64,000 bases of DNA from Persicitalea sp963803495 (GTDB lineage Bacteria; Bacteroidota; Bacteroidia; Cytophagales; Spirosomataceae). The stretch covers positions 558,001 to 622,000 of the forward strand of contig CAWDMP010000002.1 in NCBI GenBank assembly GCA_963803495.1, read 5' to 3'. Under the pieces are notes generated by a model. That model ran no database searches and was not told the origin of the DNA. It saw only the letters and a list, made by a program, of their open reading frames with translations. How positions within the stretch are numbered: position 1 is the first letter of the stretch; each line of letters begins with the position of its first letter. Positions 28,514 to 37,705 of the stretch are shown here, one piece after another. Both the position numbers and the translations under genes were made by a program.

Positions 28514-30496
28514 ATGATGACCATTGTAAACCTGTTTAAAATTTCAAATAAAATGCGGAACCTAATCAGCTTGTTTTTTCTCACACTATTTCATCTCCCC
28601 CAGCTTTCACAGGCCCAAAACAAGGTTCAGGGCCAGAAATTTATTGTTGAACCCCCTACCCTCGAAAATTTGGGGTTCGAGTGGTATATCGATGGGGACG
28701 ATAACCGTAATGCTACGGTAAAGGTCGAGTATCGAATCGCGGAATCGGGCAACGCATGGAAAAAGGGCATGCCACTCCTCAGGCTTGGGGGAGAGTATAT
28801 TCAGAGGGCGGGAATCGATTACACCGTTCCTCATATGTTCTCTGGTAGTATTCTGGACGTCAATCCGAATACCAAATATGAGGCCCGCTTTACCCTGGAA
28901 GATCCCGATGGGGTCGAAGGGGAAGCGGTCAAGGTAGTCAATGTTTCCACCCGGGCCGAGCCTAAGGCCGCCCGTGGAGGAAGGGTAAGACACGTGTATT
29001 CCCAATACTACACGGGGAAGAAGGAAGAACCAAACTACCCGGGTCTGGTTTCCGCTTACGGCGGTTCTGAAAATACAAAGGGAGACTGGAACGTGGTAGC
29101 GGAAGATGTGGTGCAGCCTGGTGATATTATTAAAATACACGGCGGACTCTACCAGGGGGTACTTCTCAACTACCCTGATTGGCATAACATACCGTTCGAT
29201 GGTACCTATTTTTTTACGGCGAAAGGTACTGCAAAGCGCCCCATCGTAATCGAGGCCGCTGGGGACGGTGAAGTGATCTTTGATGGCGCTGGAGCCGCAA
29301 TTCTGTTCAATGTCATGGCCACCGAGCACCATATTTTTCAGGGGATTACTTTCAGGAATGCCGGCCGGGTTTTCGATGCCGGCCGGAAACGTTTGGCGGG
29401 AGCCAGTGATTTGACGGTACGGAATTGCCGTTTCGAGAACGTCGGGGAAGGCGTCGTGACGGAATTCGCCGGTTCGAAAAACTTTCTTATCCAGGATAAC
29501 GTCATCCTGGGCCGCGATGACCGCCACAGATTGTACGGTTGGAACGCGCACCGGGAGGGCCTGATCCCGTACGGGACGCACCTGCTGGATTCTTACTATG
29601 GGATCAAAGTGTATGGTTCCGGCCACGTAATCGCCCATAATTCCATTGCTTTCTTCCACGATGCCATTGGCGTATCGACCTACGGAACCCCGGAGAAAGA
29701 ACAGGAATTAAAGGCCGTGTCGATCGATATTTACAACAACGATCTGCACCTGCTGGTCGATGACTTTGTCGAGGCGGACGGTAGTGTCCATAATGTTCGT
29801 GTTATGCGGAACAGGGGCGTGAACGCCGCTGAGAATGGAATAAGCGCCCAACCCGTATTTGGTGGTCCTGCTTACTACATCAGGAATATCCTCTACAATG
29901 TGCCCCAGGGAGGAGCGCTTAAAATTCACGGCGGAGTGCCGGGTCTGACGGCTTATCATAACACATTCATATCGGAAAGCAACGCGGGTTCCAAGTACCC
30001 CAATTCAAACTACCGAAACAATCTGATTCTTGGTACCGACGGGCCGGTCAACGTGGCTTCCTTCCCCTTTACCACGGCCTATTCCGTGGCTGATTACAAC
30101 GGGTATCGACCAAACCGAGGCCTGGAAAGTCCCGAAAACCAATACAGTTGGTTGTCGCCTGATGGGAAGATGTCCGGATTCAAGACATTGGAGAGTCTGA
30201 GGAAAGCGAGTGGTCTTGAAGCACACGGCCTGACGGTCGATTACGATGTTTTCGAGAATCTTCAAATGCCTACCACACCACCGACAGGTAGTCTCCCTGG
30301 CCCCGTTTATCACGCGGTGGATCTCAATTTCAAACTTAATCCCAAGGGGAGAGCCGTAGATGCGGGCGTTATTATCCCAAACGTCAATGACAACTTCACC
30401 GGAAGAGCGCCGGATTTGGGGGCACTCGAAGTAGGGAGTCCCGCCGTGATCTACGGAGTGCGCGGCCTCGATCAAAGTCAAGAGTTTTACAGATAA
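28514..30496 (+). CDS. Secreted right-handed beta-helix protein (pectate lyase/PL6-like fold)
   Basis: A 660-residue protein with a signal peptide (NLISLFFLTLFHLPQLSQAQ); the start may be the ATG at 28514 or the one at 28553 nearer the signal. An N-terminal fibronectin-like region (NTKYEARFTLEDPDGVEGEA) precedes a long beta-helix: GDIIKIHGGLYQGVLLNYPD, AEGDGEVIFDGAGAAILFNV-type blocks, HHIFQGITFRNAGRVFDAGR, LTVRNCRFENVGEGVVTEFA and GIKVYGSGHVIAHNSIAFFH. It ends in TGRAPDLGALEVGSP, common in secreted Bacteroidota beta-helix proteins. These folds occur in lyases and epimerases that act on uronic-acid polysaccharides, but catalytic residues could not be assigned. It converges with the CBM9-like gene, 11 nt apart. 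Confidence 0.82.
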   Translation: MMTIVNLFKISNKMRNLISLFFLTLFHLPQLSQAQNKVQGQKFIVEPPTLENLGFEWYIDGDDNRNATVKVEYRIAESGNAWKKGMPLLRLGGEYIQRAGIDYTVPHMFSGSILDVNPNTKYEARFTLEDPDGVEGEAVKVVNVSTRAEPKAARGGRVRHVYSQYYTGKKEEPNYPGLVSAYGGSENTKGDWNVVAEDVVQPGDIIKIHGGLYQGVLLNYPDWHNIPFDGTYFFTAKGTAKRPIVIEAAGDGEVIFDGAGAAILFNVMATEHHIFQGITFRNAGRVFDAGRKRLAGASDLTVRNCRFENVGEGVVTEFAGSKNFLIQDNVILGRDDRHRLYGWNAHREGLIPYGTHLLDSYYGIKVYGSGHVIAHNSIAFFHDAIGVSTYGTPEKEQELKAVSIDIYNNDLHLLVDDFVEADGSVHNVRVMRNRGVNAAENGISAQPVFGGPAYYIRNILYNVPQGGALKIHGGVPGLTAYHNTFISESNAGSKYPNSNYRNNLILGTDGPVNVASFPFTTAYSVADYNGYRPNRGLESPENQYSWLSPDGKMSGFKTLESLRKASGLEAHGLTVDYDVFENLQMPTTPPTGSLPGPVYHAVDLNFKLNPKGRAVDAGVIIPNVNDNFTGRAPDLGALEVGSPAVIYGVRGLDQSQEFYR

Positions 30497-30507
30497 TCGC
30501 GCACGCA

Positions 30508-31674
30508 CTATCGGATCATCACTTCCCAGTACCGGGTGCGTTTGGAACTGCCTTCGGGGCCTTCCACCGTGAGGGTAATGACCGTCCGCACCCCTTTGTT
30601 CTTGAACCGATAAATCGGGTTTTGTTCCGTCGAGCTCTCGCCATTGCCAAAATCCCAGTTCCATTTCTCGATCGCGCCAATGGATTCGTCTTTGAAGGCC
30701 ACTATTCCCTTTTTCTCGTCTACAACCTTGAACGTCCAGGCTGCTTTGATGGGCTCCAAAAATTGTTTTTCCAACGGCATCAATTGAAAAGCACACAGGT
30801 ACGAGGCATCCTTGACCATTTGGGTGTTGTGAGCGAGGTTGACATGGCCTTCCCTTTTCCCTCCGTCAAAATCCAAAATCGACCAAGCCAGGCCGACTAC
30901 CTTGTTTTCTTCTAGCTCCGATTCTACGGCCTTTTGCGGTCCTTCGTGGGGAGCGTAATCATAAGGAGTGATCCAACCTTCCAACCGCAAAGTACCACTC
31001 TCTCCGTGTTTAAAATTGTAGTCATAGGCGTAGTTGGCGTGGGGAAACTCGGCAATCCAGGATTGACTTCCCCATACCAGGACCCAGGCGTTGTTCACGG
31101 GCGGCGTATAGATATGGTAGTTCTGGGCGTGTACGCCGCTGAAATTAAAATGGTTTTCGATATAAGTAGCAGTCTGGGGTTGCCACTTTATCTGCGCGGG
31201 ATCATACAACGGATTTTGAATAAAAGGCCCTCCCGAAAGGTCGCCATCGACGACGAGCTCAAATATATCGTTCATGTACCCCTCAGGATTAAATCGTGCA
31301 AAATCCCAAAAATCGTCGTAGGCCTCGTACAGAAAATACAGACGGTTCAGTCCTTTGACCCAGCCGATGGTCACTTTTACATCGAGGTCTTCGGGGTCGA
31401 TGTCGGTGTCCATCCCATCTTCGGTATCGTTTAGCTGATCTGTCCCGTAGGTGTAGTTTTCGGGTACCGTGGCCCAATCGCTTTTATCTCCGTCGACTCG
31501 TGGCATTTGGTTTCTGGGAAACTGAAAAATCTGAAAGACCTTCCCGTTTCTTGCCGTTTTGTAGGTCGTGGTGGACTGGCCGCTGGCAATCGATACATTG
31601 AACAACCAATAGCCAAGTAAAAACAACCAGGCCCCTTTGCCTTCCCGAAAATTTAGGTCGCTATTGTTTTTCAT
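30508..31674 (-). CDS. Secreted CBM9/DOMON-like protein with C-terminal PKD domain
   Basis: A 388-residue protein with a signal peptide (GAWLFLLGYWLFNVSIASGQ). The N-terminal 270 residues look like a family 9 carbohydrate-binding / DOMON-type sandwich (PRVDGDKSDWATVPENYTYG, RLYFLYEAYDDFWDF, FELVVDGDLSGGPF). The C-terminus is a PKD domain (EKWNWDFGNGESSTEQNPIY, then RTVITLTVEGPEG). No catalytic motif seen. Its ATG overlaps the stop of the amidohydrolase gene (ATGA), so the two are translated together. It probably binds a carbohydrate outside the cell. The CBM9 assignment is by pattern only; the PKD domain is clear. Confidence 0.65.
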   Translation of the reverse strand: MKNNSDLNFREGKGAWLFLLGYWLFNVSIASGQSTTTYKTARNGKVFQIFQFPRNQMPRVDGDKSDWATVPENYTYGTDQLNDTEDGMDTDIDPEDLDVKVTIGWVKGLNRLYFLYEAYDDFWDFARFNPEGYMNDIFELVVDGDLSGGPFIQNPLYDPAQIKWQPQTATYIENHFNFSGVHAQNYHIYTPPVNNAWVLVWGSQSWIAEFPHANYAYDYNFKHGESGTLRLEGWITPYDYAPHEGPQKAVESELEENKVVGLAWSILDFDGGKREGHVNLAHNTQMVKDASYLCAFQLMPLEKQFLEPIKAAWTFKVVDEKKGIVAFKDESIGAIEKWNWDFGNGESSTEQNPIYRFKNKGVRTVITLTVEGPEGSSKRTRYWEVMIR

Positions 31675-32607
31675 AACCTGTAAATACGATCGGCATTTTT
31701 ATGATATATTTTGTGGCGTTCTTCATCGGAAAATTGTCCCGTGATTTTTTCAAAAGCCCGGGACCAGCTTTGGTATGAGCCTGCCTTCAGTACTACGGGC
31801 CAATCGCCGGCGAAGACCAGACGATCCATTCCGAATTTTTCGATGGCGTACAGGATAAAAGGCTTGATTTTTTCAACAGACCAATCCTCTCCGAAACGAG
31901 TAATGATCCCCGAAATCTTACAGTTTACGTTGGGCAGTTCCGCTAATTTTTCTATTCCGTTCCGCCATTGCGTGGTATCCGCGTCCTTTACGTTCGGATT
32001 GCCCAGGTGATCGAGGATAAAAACCGTATCAGGAAATTTTTTGGCCAGCTCGACCGCTTCGTTCATGAGTGGTGGCGTGATCAACAGGTCAAAACTCAGT
32101 TTCCGGTCGACCAATGCCTGGAAGCCCGCTAAAAAATGGCTGGAAGTGGTCGCATTTTTCGGAAAGTTTGCCCGTATGCCCTTCACCAAAGGGAGTTCAC
32201 AAAGCAGCCCTAAGGCTTTTTCGGTGTCAGGGCCTTGCGTAAGGTCCGCCTTGGCAACTATTCCTTTAATTCTTGGTTCAGACAGAGCCAACTCGCTTAC
32301 CAGGGTAGCTTCCCTGAGACCCAAACCGGCGTCCGCGCCACTTTCCATGAAAACCATTTTTCCGATGTTCGCGCTTTTCGTAGCTGCCTTATAATCCTGC
32401 AAATCGAAATTACGGTTGATTTTGGGCGAGTTTTTTAACCAACCGTAGGATAAATTTTTCAAGTCGAACAGATGCATGTGCGTGTCTGTCTTAAGCGATT
32501 TTCCTAAGTCGGTCATCCTCATTTTCGTAGGACCACAAGGAATCGGGAATAGATAATGTGGCTGCGGAAACACCAAGAAGGCTATTGGAGAATGTTCTTC
32601 TGTTCAT
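31671..32607 (-). pseudogene. Amidohydrolase 2-family lactonase-like protein, frameshift near N-terminus
   Basis: The body (32576 leftward) is a TIM-barrel amidohydrolase of the L-fuconolactonase/aldonolactonase type: TDTHMHLFDLKNLSYGWL carries the metal-binding HxH, VFILDHLGNPNV and LVFAGDWPVV carry later ligands. A start at 32607 in another frame encodes a twin-arginine signal MNRRTFSNSLLGVSAATLSI, reading to DDRLRK; dropping one A from the AAAA run near 32,498 joins it to SLKTDTHMHLF. I therefore place the gene start at 32607. The family hydrolyses sugar lactones, which would suit sugar oxidation by nearby dehydrogenases. A start without the signal, inside the second frame, would give a cytoplasmic form. 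ATGA overlap with the CBM9-like gene. Confidence 0.78.
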
Positions 32608-32661
32608 GAAATTATTATCCGTTTGCATAAAAAGAAGCCGACGGTTTTCAACTACTGAAAG

Positions 32662-32811
32662 CGAGTCATGAATGAAATGACCAGGCTTCGATAGCGGCTG
32701 GATTCAAAAGAACTATCAATGGATGAATACAGCCGTAAACTTTTATCTGCCAGCCCTGAAAGGGCGAAATACTGGAATTTACAACTAAATTCATTCATCA
32801 ATAATGACTCG
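32662..32811. repeat. MITE-like 150-bp element with imperfect terminal inverted repeats
   Basis: The intergenic stretch is bounded by perfect 8-bp inverted repeats CGAGTCAT (32662-32669) and ATGACTCG (32804-32811). The match continues imperfectly inward (GAATGAAATGA against TTCATTCATCA), giving about 20 bp of imperfect terminal repeat. The middle holds a short hairpin GCCCTGAAAGGGC (32753-32765), of the same GCCC-N5-GGGC design as the element at 28.4 kb. No coding potential seen. It lies between the amidohydrolase start and the CRTAC1-like gene stop. Confidence 0.45.
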
Positions 32812-32818
32812 TATCAAA

Positions 32819-35800
32819 TCACTCTCTGTGCAGAATCCGATAAACCTTTAAAGAATGGGCGTTGCGAGATACCACCAGGTACCGATCATCGACAAGTACC
32901 ACATCCCGGCAATCCCCCTCGGCCAGAAAGCCGGTTTTTTCAAACAATTCAGGCAGAAAATTTCCTTTGCCATCCCCCAACAACACCAAGCCTACAGAAG
33001 CATCATAGCGCCCTTCGATAGGTTCGGTGCTGAAGTCATTGCCCACCAAAATGGCATCCAAATGTCCGTCCTGATTCACATCGGCGGTGGCTATACCTTG
33101 TATCGGAGCGAACTGAGCGAGCGCTGGTAGTTTTTTCAGGATAAATTTACCATTGCCCTGGTTTTCCAGGTACACGTTTTCTTGCAAAACAGCTCGCTTG
33201 ACCACAGCACCTTCGCGTTGGTCGGCGCTCAAAACTTGCTGCATCGTGCCGGCGGCGTAGCTAGCGTAATCCTGGAAACGCGATTTCCAGGTAGGTAGTT
33301 GGGCCACGAATAAATCACGACCAGACATTAGCACTTCCTTGCCGTCTTTCCAGTAGGCTGGAATAGCGTCGAAACTACCATTGCCGTCGAAATCGCTGGC
33401 GTATATGGTCAATGGTTCTTGGCCGGATACTCGATAAGACGTGTTCAAACCGACATTGCCGATCAGGAGGTCGATGTCGCCATCGCGGTCGAAGTCGCCG
33501 CTGCTCAGACAATTCCAAAGGCCCGCCGTACCGGGAAGTAGTTCGGTTGGGCCGGCCAGTTTCCCCCTCTCATTTCGAAAAATGGTGATGGGCATCAATT
33601 CTCCCACGACGACCAAATCCAGCCAACCATCGCGATCGACGTCCAGCCAGCGGGCGTCGGTGACCATGCCCAACTTTTGCAGGCCAGGGACGCCTGCCGT
33701 ACCATCCCGAAAAGTACCATTATCGTTGATTAACAAATAAGAGTCACCCGCTTCGGGAAAGCGGGAGGGTGTCAACCGCCCGCCCCGGAATAAATCCAGA
33801 TCGCCATCGCCATCGAAGTCTGCTGCCTGCACGCAGGAACCGCTGTGCCGGATGGTCGGCAGGCGATTAGTGGCCTCCGTAAAATTCCCTTGGCCATCGT
33901 TGGTGTACAACCGATCTTGAAAAAAGGGCGAATTGTCGGCGTATTCGTTCGAGCCACTGACGAGGTACAAATCGAGATCCTGATCACCATCGGCGTCGAA
34001 AAGCAGCACGCCGACGTCCTCTTCGTCTTTCATTTTCAGAGAGTCGAGGTAGGGTTTGGGCGAGAAACTTCCTTTACTATCCTGAATGAAAAACCTGCCG
34101 TAATGCCCGTAGGAGCCGCCGACGAAGAAATCTTCCCGACCATCGCCGTCAATGTCGCCGACCGCTAGTTTGGGGCCTTGCCGAGAGTACTTGTGCAGCA
34201 GCATTTTCTCATCGTAGTCATAGTCCACGTAGGGAATTTCCTGGTGGCGGTAGTTTTGTTTTTGTACGACTTCCACCATCAAAGGAAAAGGCTTGATTTT
34301 CGTTTTTTTGACTTTTTCAGTTGCAGCTTGGTATCTAAGTTCAATGCGTTTATTTGCCTGGATATTCTTGATAAGCTGGACTTTGCCATCGGGCCATTCT
34401 ACCAAAAGTGAGTCAACTGTTTTATTATCCCCCAATCCAAAATGTAGCCCATAGGCCACGGAAGAAGCGTAGCCGCGCGTAGGTTGTTCTACGGATTTTT
34501 GTTGGTTTCCGTGGTGGAATACCGTCACGGAAGTACTAATACCAAAGGGGTTTTTGGATGGCCCGTGCAAAGTAGTTTGTAAGAAGTTTTGGCCCGTACT
34601 ATTATTTCTAAGCAGCGTCGCCCTGGCGTTGACGTTGTTCACAACCAAATCCAAATCCCCGTCTCCGTCGAGATCGGCGTAGGCCGCGCCGTTCGAGAGG
34701 GAAGGTTGTCGGTCGGTCCAGGCTTCGCTGACATCCTCGAAGGTTAGGTCGCCCTTGTTTTTGAACACATAATTGGCATCGTTCCAGGCGGGCAATTCGC
34801 TTACTTTTTGCAGAAATTGTTTCCGAAATTCGGCCAGCGTGGCGTTTTGCGCATCGAACGTCTGGTTGTATTTGATAAAATCCAAATCCGTCACGTCCCG
34901 GAGGTAGCCATTCGTCACAAACAGGTCTTTGAAACCGTCGTTATCGAAGTCGGCGAACAGCGGCGACCAGCTCCAATCGGTCCGCTGTATCTGGGCAAAC
35001 TGCCCGATTTCGGAGAAATGGGATTTTCCGTCAGAATCAAGACCAAGGTTGAGTTGCAAGGTGTTGCGCATGAATTGCGGCTGATAGCCCGCCCTGAGTT
35101 CCAGATCATACTGTTGGTAGTGCCCGCCACCCGCCATGCGCTTGAATCGCTCGTCGGATTGAGGCAGCATATCCAGTTGAATCAGGTCGAGCAGGCCGTC
35201 ATTGTTGAAATCGGCGGCGTCGTTGCCCATGCCGAAGCGGCTGGTGTGCTGAAAGTACGCCGCCGAGGATTCCAAGAAAGTACCTTGCCCGGTGTTGAGG
35301 TACAGATGGTCGTTGGACAGAAAATCGTTCGACACCCAGACGTCGTCGTAACCATCTTCGTTGATGTCCACAATCGCCAATCCCAGACCATAGCCGTCGT
35401 GGAGGATGCCCGCCGCCATGCTGACGTCAGTAAAAGTACCATCGCCCTCATTGCGGTAAAGCTTATCCGGCGACAGCCCCAGGCCGTCCTGCCGCGCGGG
35501 CATAATCCGGTTGGTATTCCGTTCCAGTGGAATGGTGGTGATAAGGTAGGCGTCCAGGTCGCCATCTTTGTCGTAGTCGAAGAAGGCAGCCTGGTTGGTG
35601 TAGCTCGTATCGGCCAGGCCAAACTGCCGGGCCATTTCCCTGAATTTTCCCTCACCCTGATTGATGTATAGTTGATTGGCTCGCTCCTCGCCGGGGTAGT
35701 TGCCCGATTTGCTGACATAAATATCCAGACGTCCATCGGCGTTCACATCGGCCATGGTAACGCCCGACGACCATCCTCCGGGTACCAGTCCGGCTTTCAC

Positions 35801-36106
35801 TGAAATGTCCTCGAATTGGAGCGGTTCGCCGTCGCGATTGCCCTTGTTGAGGTAAAGTCGATCGGGAACCATGTTTCCGGCAAAATACAAGTCGGGCAAG
35901 CCATCGCCGTCTATATCGCCCACGGCCACTCCTGCACCATTGTAGATTTGGTGAAAGTCGAATACGTTGTGTCGCTCATCTTCCTCTATATTATTCTGGA
36001 AATCAATACCCGTGTAGGAGGAAGGGAGTGATTCCAGTAGCACCGCGCGTTTTTTTTCGCAGGAAAGCAGAGAGACGACCAGAACCAGAATTACACCGTG
36101 TTTCAT
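32819..36106 (-). CDS. Giant FG-GAP/VCBS and ASPIC-UnbV (CRTAC1-like) lipoprotein (cassette 3)
   Basis: I choose the start at 36106 (MKHGVILVLVVSLLSC), which gives an immediate lipobox; an ATG 13 codons earlier lies inside a terminator-like hairpin. About 1,095 residues. Repeated FG-GAP blades carry DxDGDG calcium loops: DIDGDGLPDLYFAGN, DVNADGRLDIYVSKS, DYDKDGDLDAYLI, DFDRDGDIDLLIGN. The ASPIC/UnbV domain lies mid-protein (NPFGISTSVTVFHHGNQQKS, VDSLLVEWPDGKVQLIKNIQ). Such proteins form surface propellers that bind ligands or other proteins. It lies after susD, where surface glycan-binding proteins are usually encoded, so it may be a third surface component. Close paralogue of the frameshifted protein at 45389-48806. 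Confidence 0.88.
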   Translation of the reverse strand: MKHGVILVLVVSLLSCEKKRAVLLESLPSSYTGIDFQNNIEEDERHNVFDFHQIYNGAGVAVGDIDGDGLPDLYFAGNMVPDRLYLNKGNRDGEPLQFEDISVKAGLVPGGWSSGVTMADVNADGRLDIYVSKSGNYPGEERANQLYINQGEGKFREMARQFGLADTSYTNQAAFFDYDKDGDLDAYLITTIPLERNTNRIMPARQDGLGLSPDKLYRNEGDGTFTDVSMAAGILHDGYGLGLAIVDINEDGYDDVWVSNDFLSNDHLYLNTGQGTFLESSAAYFQHTSRFGMGNDAADFNNDGLLDLIQLDMLPQSDERFKRMAGGGHYQQYDLELRAGYQPQFMRNTLQLNLGLDSDGKSHFSEIGQFAQIQRTDWSWSPLFADFDNDGFKDLFVTNGYLRDVTDLDFIKYNQTFDAQNATLAEFRKQFLQKVSELPAWNDANYVFKNKGDLTFEDVSEAWTDRQPSLSNGAAYADLDGDGDLDLVVNNVNARATLLRNNSTGQNFLQTTLHGPSKNPFGISTSVTVFHHGNQQKSVEQPTRGYASSVAYGLHFGLGDNKTVDSLLVEWPDGKVQLIKNIQANKRIELRYQAATEKVKKTKIKPFPLMVEVVQKQNYRHQEIPYVDYDYDEKMLLHKYSRQGPKLAVGDIDGDGREDFFVGGSYGHYGRFFIQDSKGSFSPKPYLDSLKMKDEEDVGVLLFDADGDQDLDLYLVSGSNEYADNSPFFQDRLYTNDGQGNFTEATNRLPTIRHSGSCVQAADFDGDGDLDLFRGGRLTPSRFPEAGDSYLLINDNGTFRDGTAGVPGLQKLGMVTDARWLDVDRDGWLDLVVVGELMPITIFRNERGKLAGPTELLPGTAGLWNCLSSGDFDRDGDIDLLIGNVGLNTSYRVSGQEPLTIYASDFDGNGSFDAIPAYWKDGKEVLMSGRDLFVAQLPTWKSRFQDYASYAAGTMQQVLSADQREGAVVKRAVLQENVYLENQGNGKFILKKLPALAQFAPIQGIATADVNQDGHLDAILVGNDFSTEPIEGRYDASVGLVLLGDGKGNFLPELFEKTGFLAEGDCRDVVLVDDRYLVVSRNAHSLKVYRILHRE

Positions 36107-36117
36107 TTCTTCAATAT

Positions 36118-36150
36118 AAAAAGAAGGTGGAAAATAGATTTCCACCTTCT
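36118..36150 (-). terminator. Strong intrinsic terminator/attenuator between susD and CRTAC1-like gene (cassette 3)
   Basis: Perfect 12-bp inverted repeat AGAAGGTGGAAA (36122-36133) / TTTCCACCTTCT (36139-36150) with a 5-nt loop. In minus-strand RNA the stem is followed directly by a run of U (36122 to 36118). It lies 65 nt after the susD stop and only about 15 nt before the CRTAC1-like start, so readthrough or partial termination would set the ratio of SusCD to the distal protein. Confidence 0.75.
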
Positions 36151-36215
36151 AGTTCGTCTGAAATCCTGATCGCAAATGAGCTTTGTCCTAAACCTACTGA
36201 ACGGTTCGGCGACTC

Positions 36216-37685
36216 TTACTTCGGGTACTGTGTCAGATTAGGAATAAGCGACAACTCGCCCAGCGGAACGGGAAAGTACTCGTGTCTCCCCTTGACAAAA
36301 CCCTTGTCTTTCAGCACCTGCTCGGCAATGCCCCAGCGAGACAAGTCGAAGAAGCGGTGTCCTTCGAAGATCAATTCACGACGCCGTTCTTTTCTAATAA
36401 TCTCCCGCAGGCTCGATTGATTGCTATCGGTGATCGGTGCCAGTCCGGCCCGGCTCCGTATCTGGTTGAGCGGGACGAGCGCCTTGTCGCTCAACCCCTG
36501 CTCGTTGAGGGCTTCGGCTAGGTTGAGCAGCACCTCGGCGTAGCGTATAATAGGCTGATTCACATCGAAGTTGTTGACGCTGGTCATGTCCTTTCCTTCG
36601 GGCAGAAACTTGCGAACGCTGACGCCGTTGAAGTAAGTAGGACGCATAGGGGAGCTGGGAAAAGGCTTGGGGCCTGAGCCATCCACATCGATCATGTCCG
36701 CGGGTTGAGCGCCTGCCACCAGAATAGATTTCCGTCGTTGGTCTCCTGCCGGAAACAGGGTGATCACCTCTTTGCTAGGCGTAAACCAGTTGGCCCAGCC
36801 GACCACCGGGCTCCACATCACGGCCATGCCATTTTTGGAGGCCCCGCCAAAATAACTCGGCGCAAAGCTCACGGCCTGAAATTCCATCAGCGATTCGGGG
36901 CCATTCTCTCCCAATCCATTGAACTGCGACATATAGTCTTCTACCAGTTTGTACTTACCCAAATCCACTACTTTTTGCGACATTTCGGCCGCCTGAGGCC
37001 ATTTTTTCTGGTAGAGGTACATCCGGCCCAATATGCCCATGGCTGCCCCTTTCGTAACGCGTCCCACAGGATTGCTTTCCTGAACGGGGAGGTTAGGAAA
37101 CGCACTGTTCAAGTCGGCCTCGATTACTTTGTAAACATCGGCCTGGGGGGTACGCGACAACTGCCGGTATTCATCGCCGGAAAGCACTTTCGTGACCAGC
37201 GGCACATCGCCGTACGTGATCACCAGGTTCCAATAGTAAATTGCGCGCAGAAAGGCCGCCTCGGCCAGGTACTGCTTCTTCAGGGCTTCGTCCATTTTGA
37301 TGGCTGGCACTTTTTGCAAGAAAGTGTTGGCGCGAAAAATCCCGGCGTAGCAGTCGTACCAGCGCGACGAGATGAAGGGGTTGCCGGGTATCCAGCGGTA
37401 GTCGCTGATGGCCTTGTACTGAAAGCCGTAGTCGCCGTTGTCGCCCGTTTGCTCGTCGATGTTGTCGGAGGGACACTCGCCCAGCACAATGGCCGACTCG
37501 CGGTACACGCCCTTGCGACTGAGCGGATCGTACACCCCGGTAAGGGCCTGCTCGGCGTCTTTGGCCGATTTGTAAAAATTTTCCTCCACGATTCCGTTGG
37601 TGAATTCCTTGTTCACGAAATCTTCGCTGCAGCCCGTCAGCAGGGCCAGGCCTGCGGCGATCAGATATGCTTTTGATTTGGTCAT
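36216..37685 (-). CDS. SusD/RagB family outer-membrane lipoprotein (cassette 3)
   Basis: Start at 37685 (MTKSKAYLIAAGLALLTGC) gives a lipobox and leaves 20 nt after the susC stop; a start 11 codons upstream would overlap susC. About 489 residues. SusD hallmarks: DAEQALTGVYDPLSRKGVYR, WYDCYAGIFRANTFLQKVPA, YLAEAAFLRAIYYWNLVITY, then IIRYAEVLLNLAEALNEQGL and RKERRRELIFEGHRFFDLSR near the C-terminus. It should lie on the cell surface and cap the cassette 3 SusC. Intact. Substrate unknown. Confidence 0.93.
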   Translation of the reverse strand: MTKSKAYLIAAGLALLTGCSEDFVNKEFTNGIVEENFYKSAKDAEQALTGVYDPLSRKGVYRESAIVLGECPSDNIDEQTGDNGDYGFQYKAISDYRWIPGNPFISSRWYDCYAGIFRANTFLQKVPAIKMDEALKKQYLAEAAFLRAIYYWNLVITYGDVPLVTKVLSGDEYRQLSRTPQADVYKVIEADLNSAFPNLPVQESNPVGRVTKGAAMGILGRMYLYQKKWPQAAEMSQKVVDLGKYKLVEDYMSQFNGLGENGPESLMEFQAVSFAPSYFGGASKNGMAVMWSPVVGWANWFTPSKEVITLFPAGDQRRKSILVAGAQPADMIDVDGSGPKPFPSSPMRPTYFNGVSVRKFLPEGKDMTSVNNFDVNQPIIRYAEVLLNLAEALNEQGLSDKALVPLNQIRSRAGLAPITDSNQSSLREIIRKERRRELIFEGHRFFDLSRWGIAEQVLKDKGFVKGRHEYFPVPLGELSLIPNLTQYPK

Positions 37686-37705
37686 GACGCTTGATTTTGA
37701 AAAGT

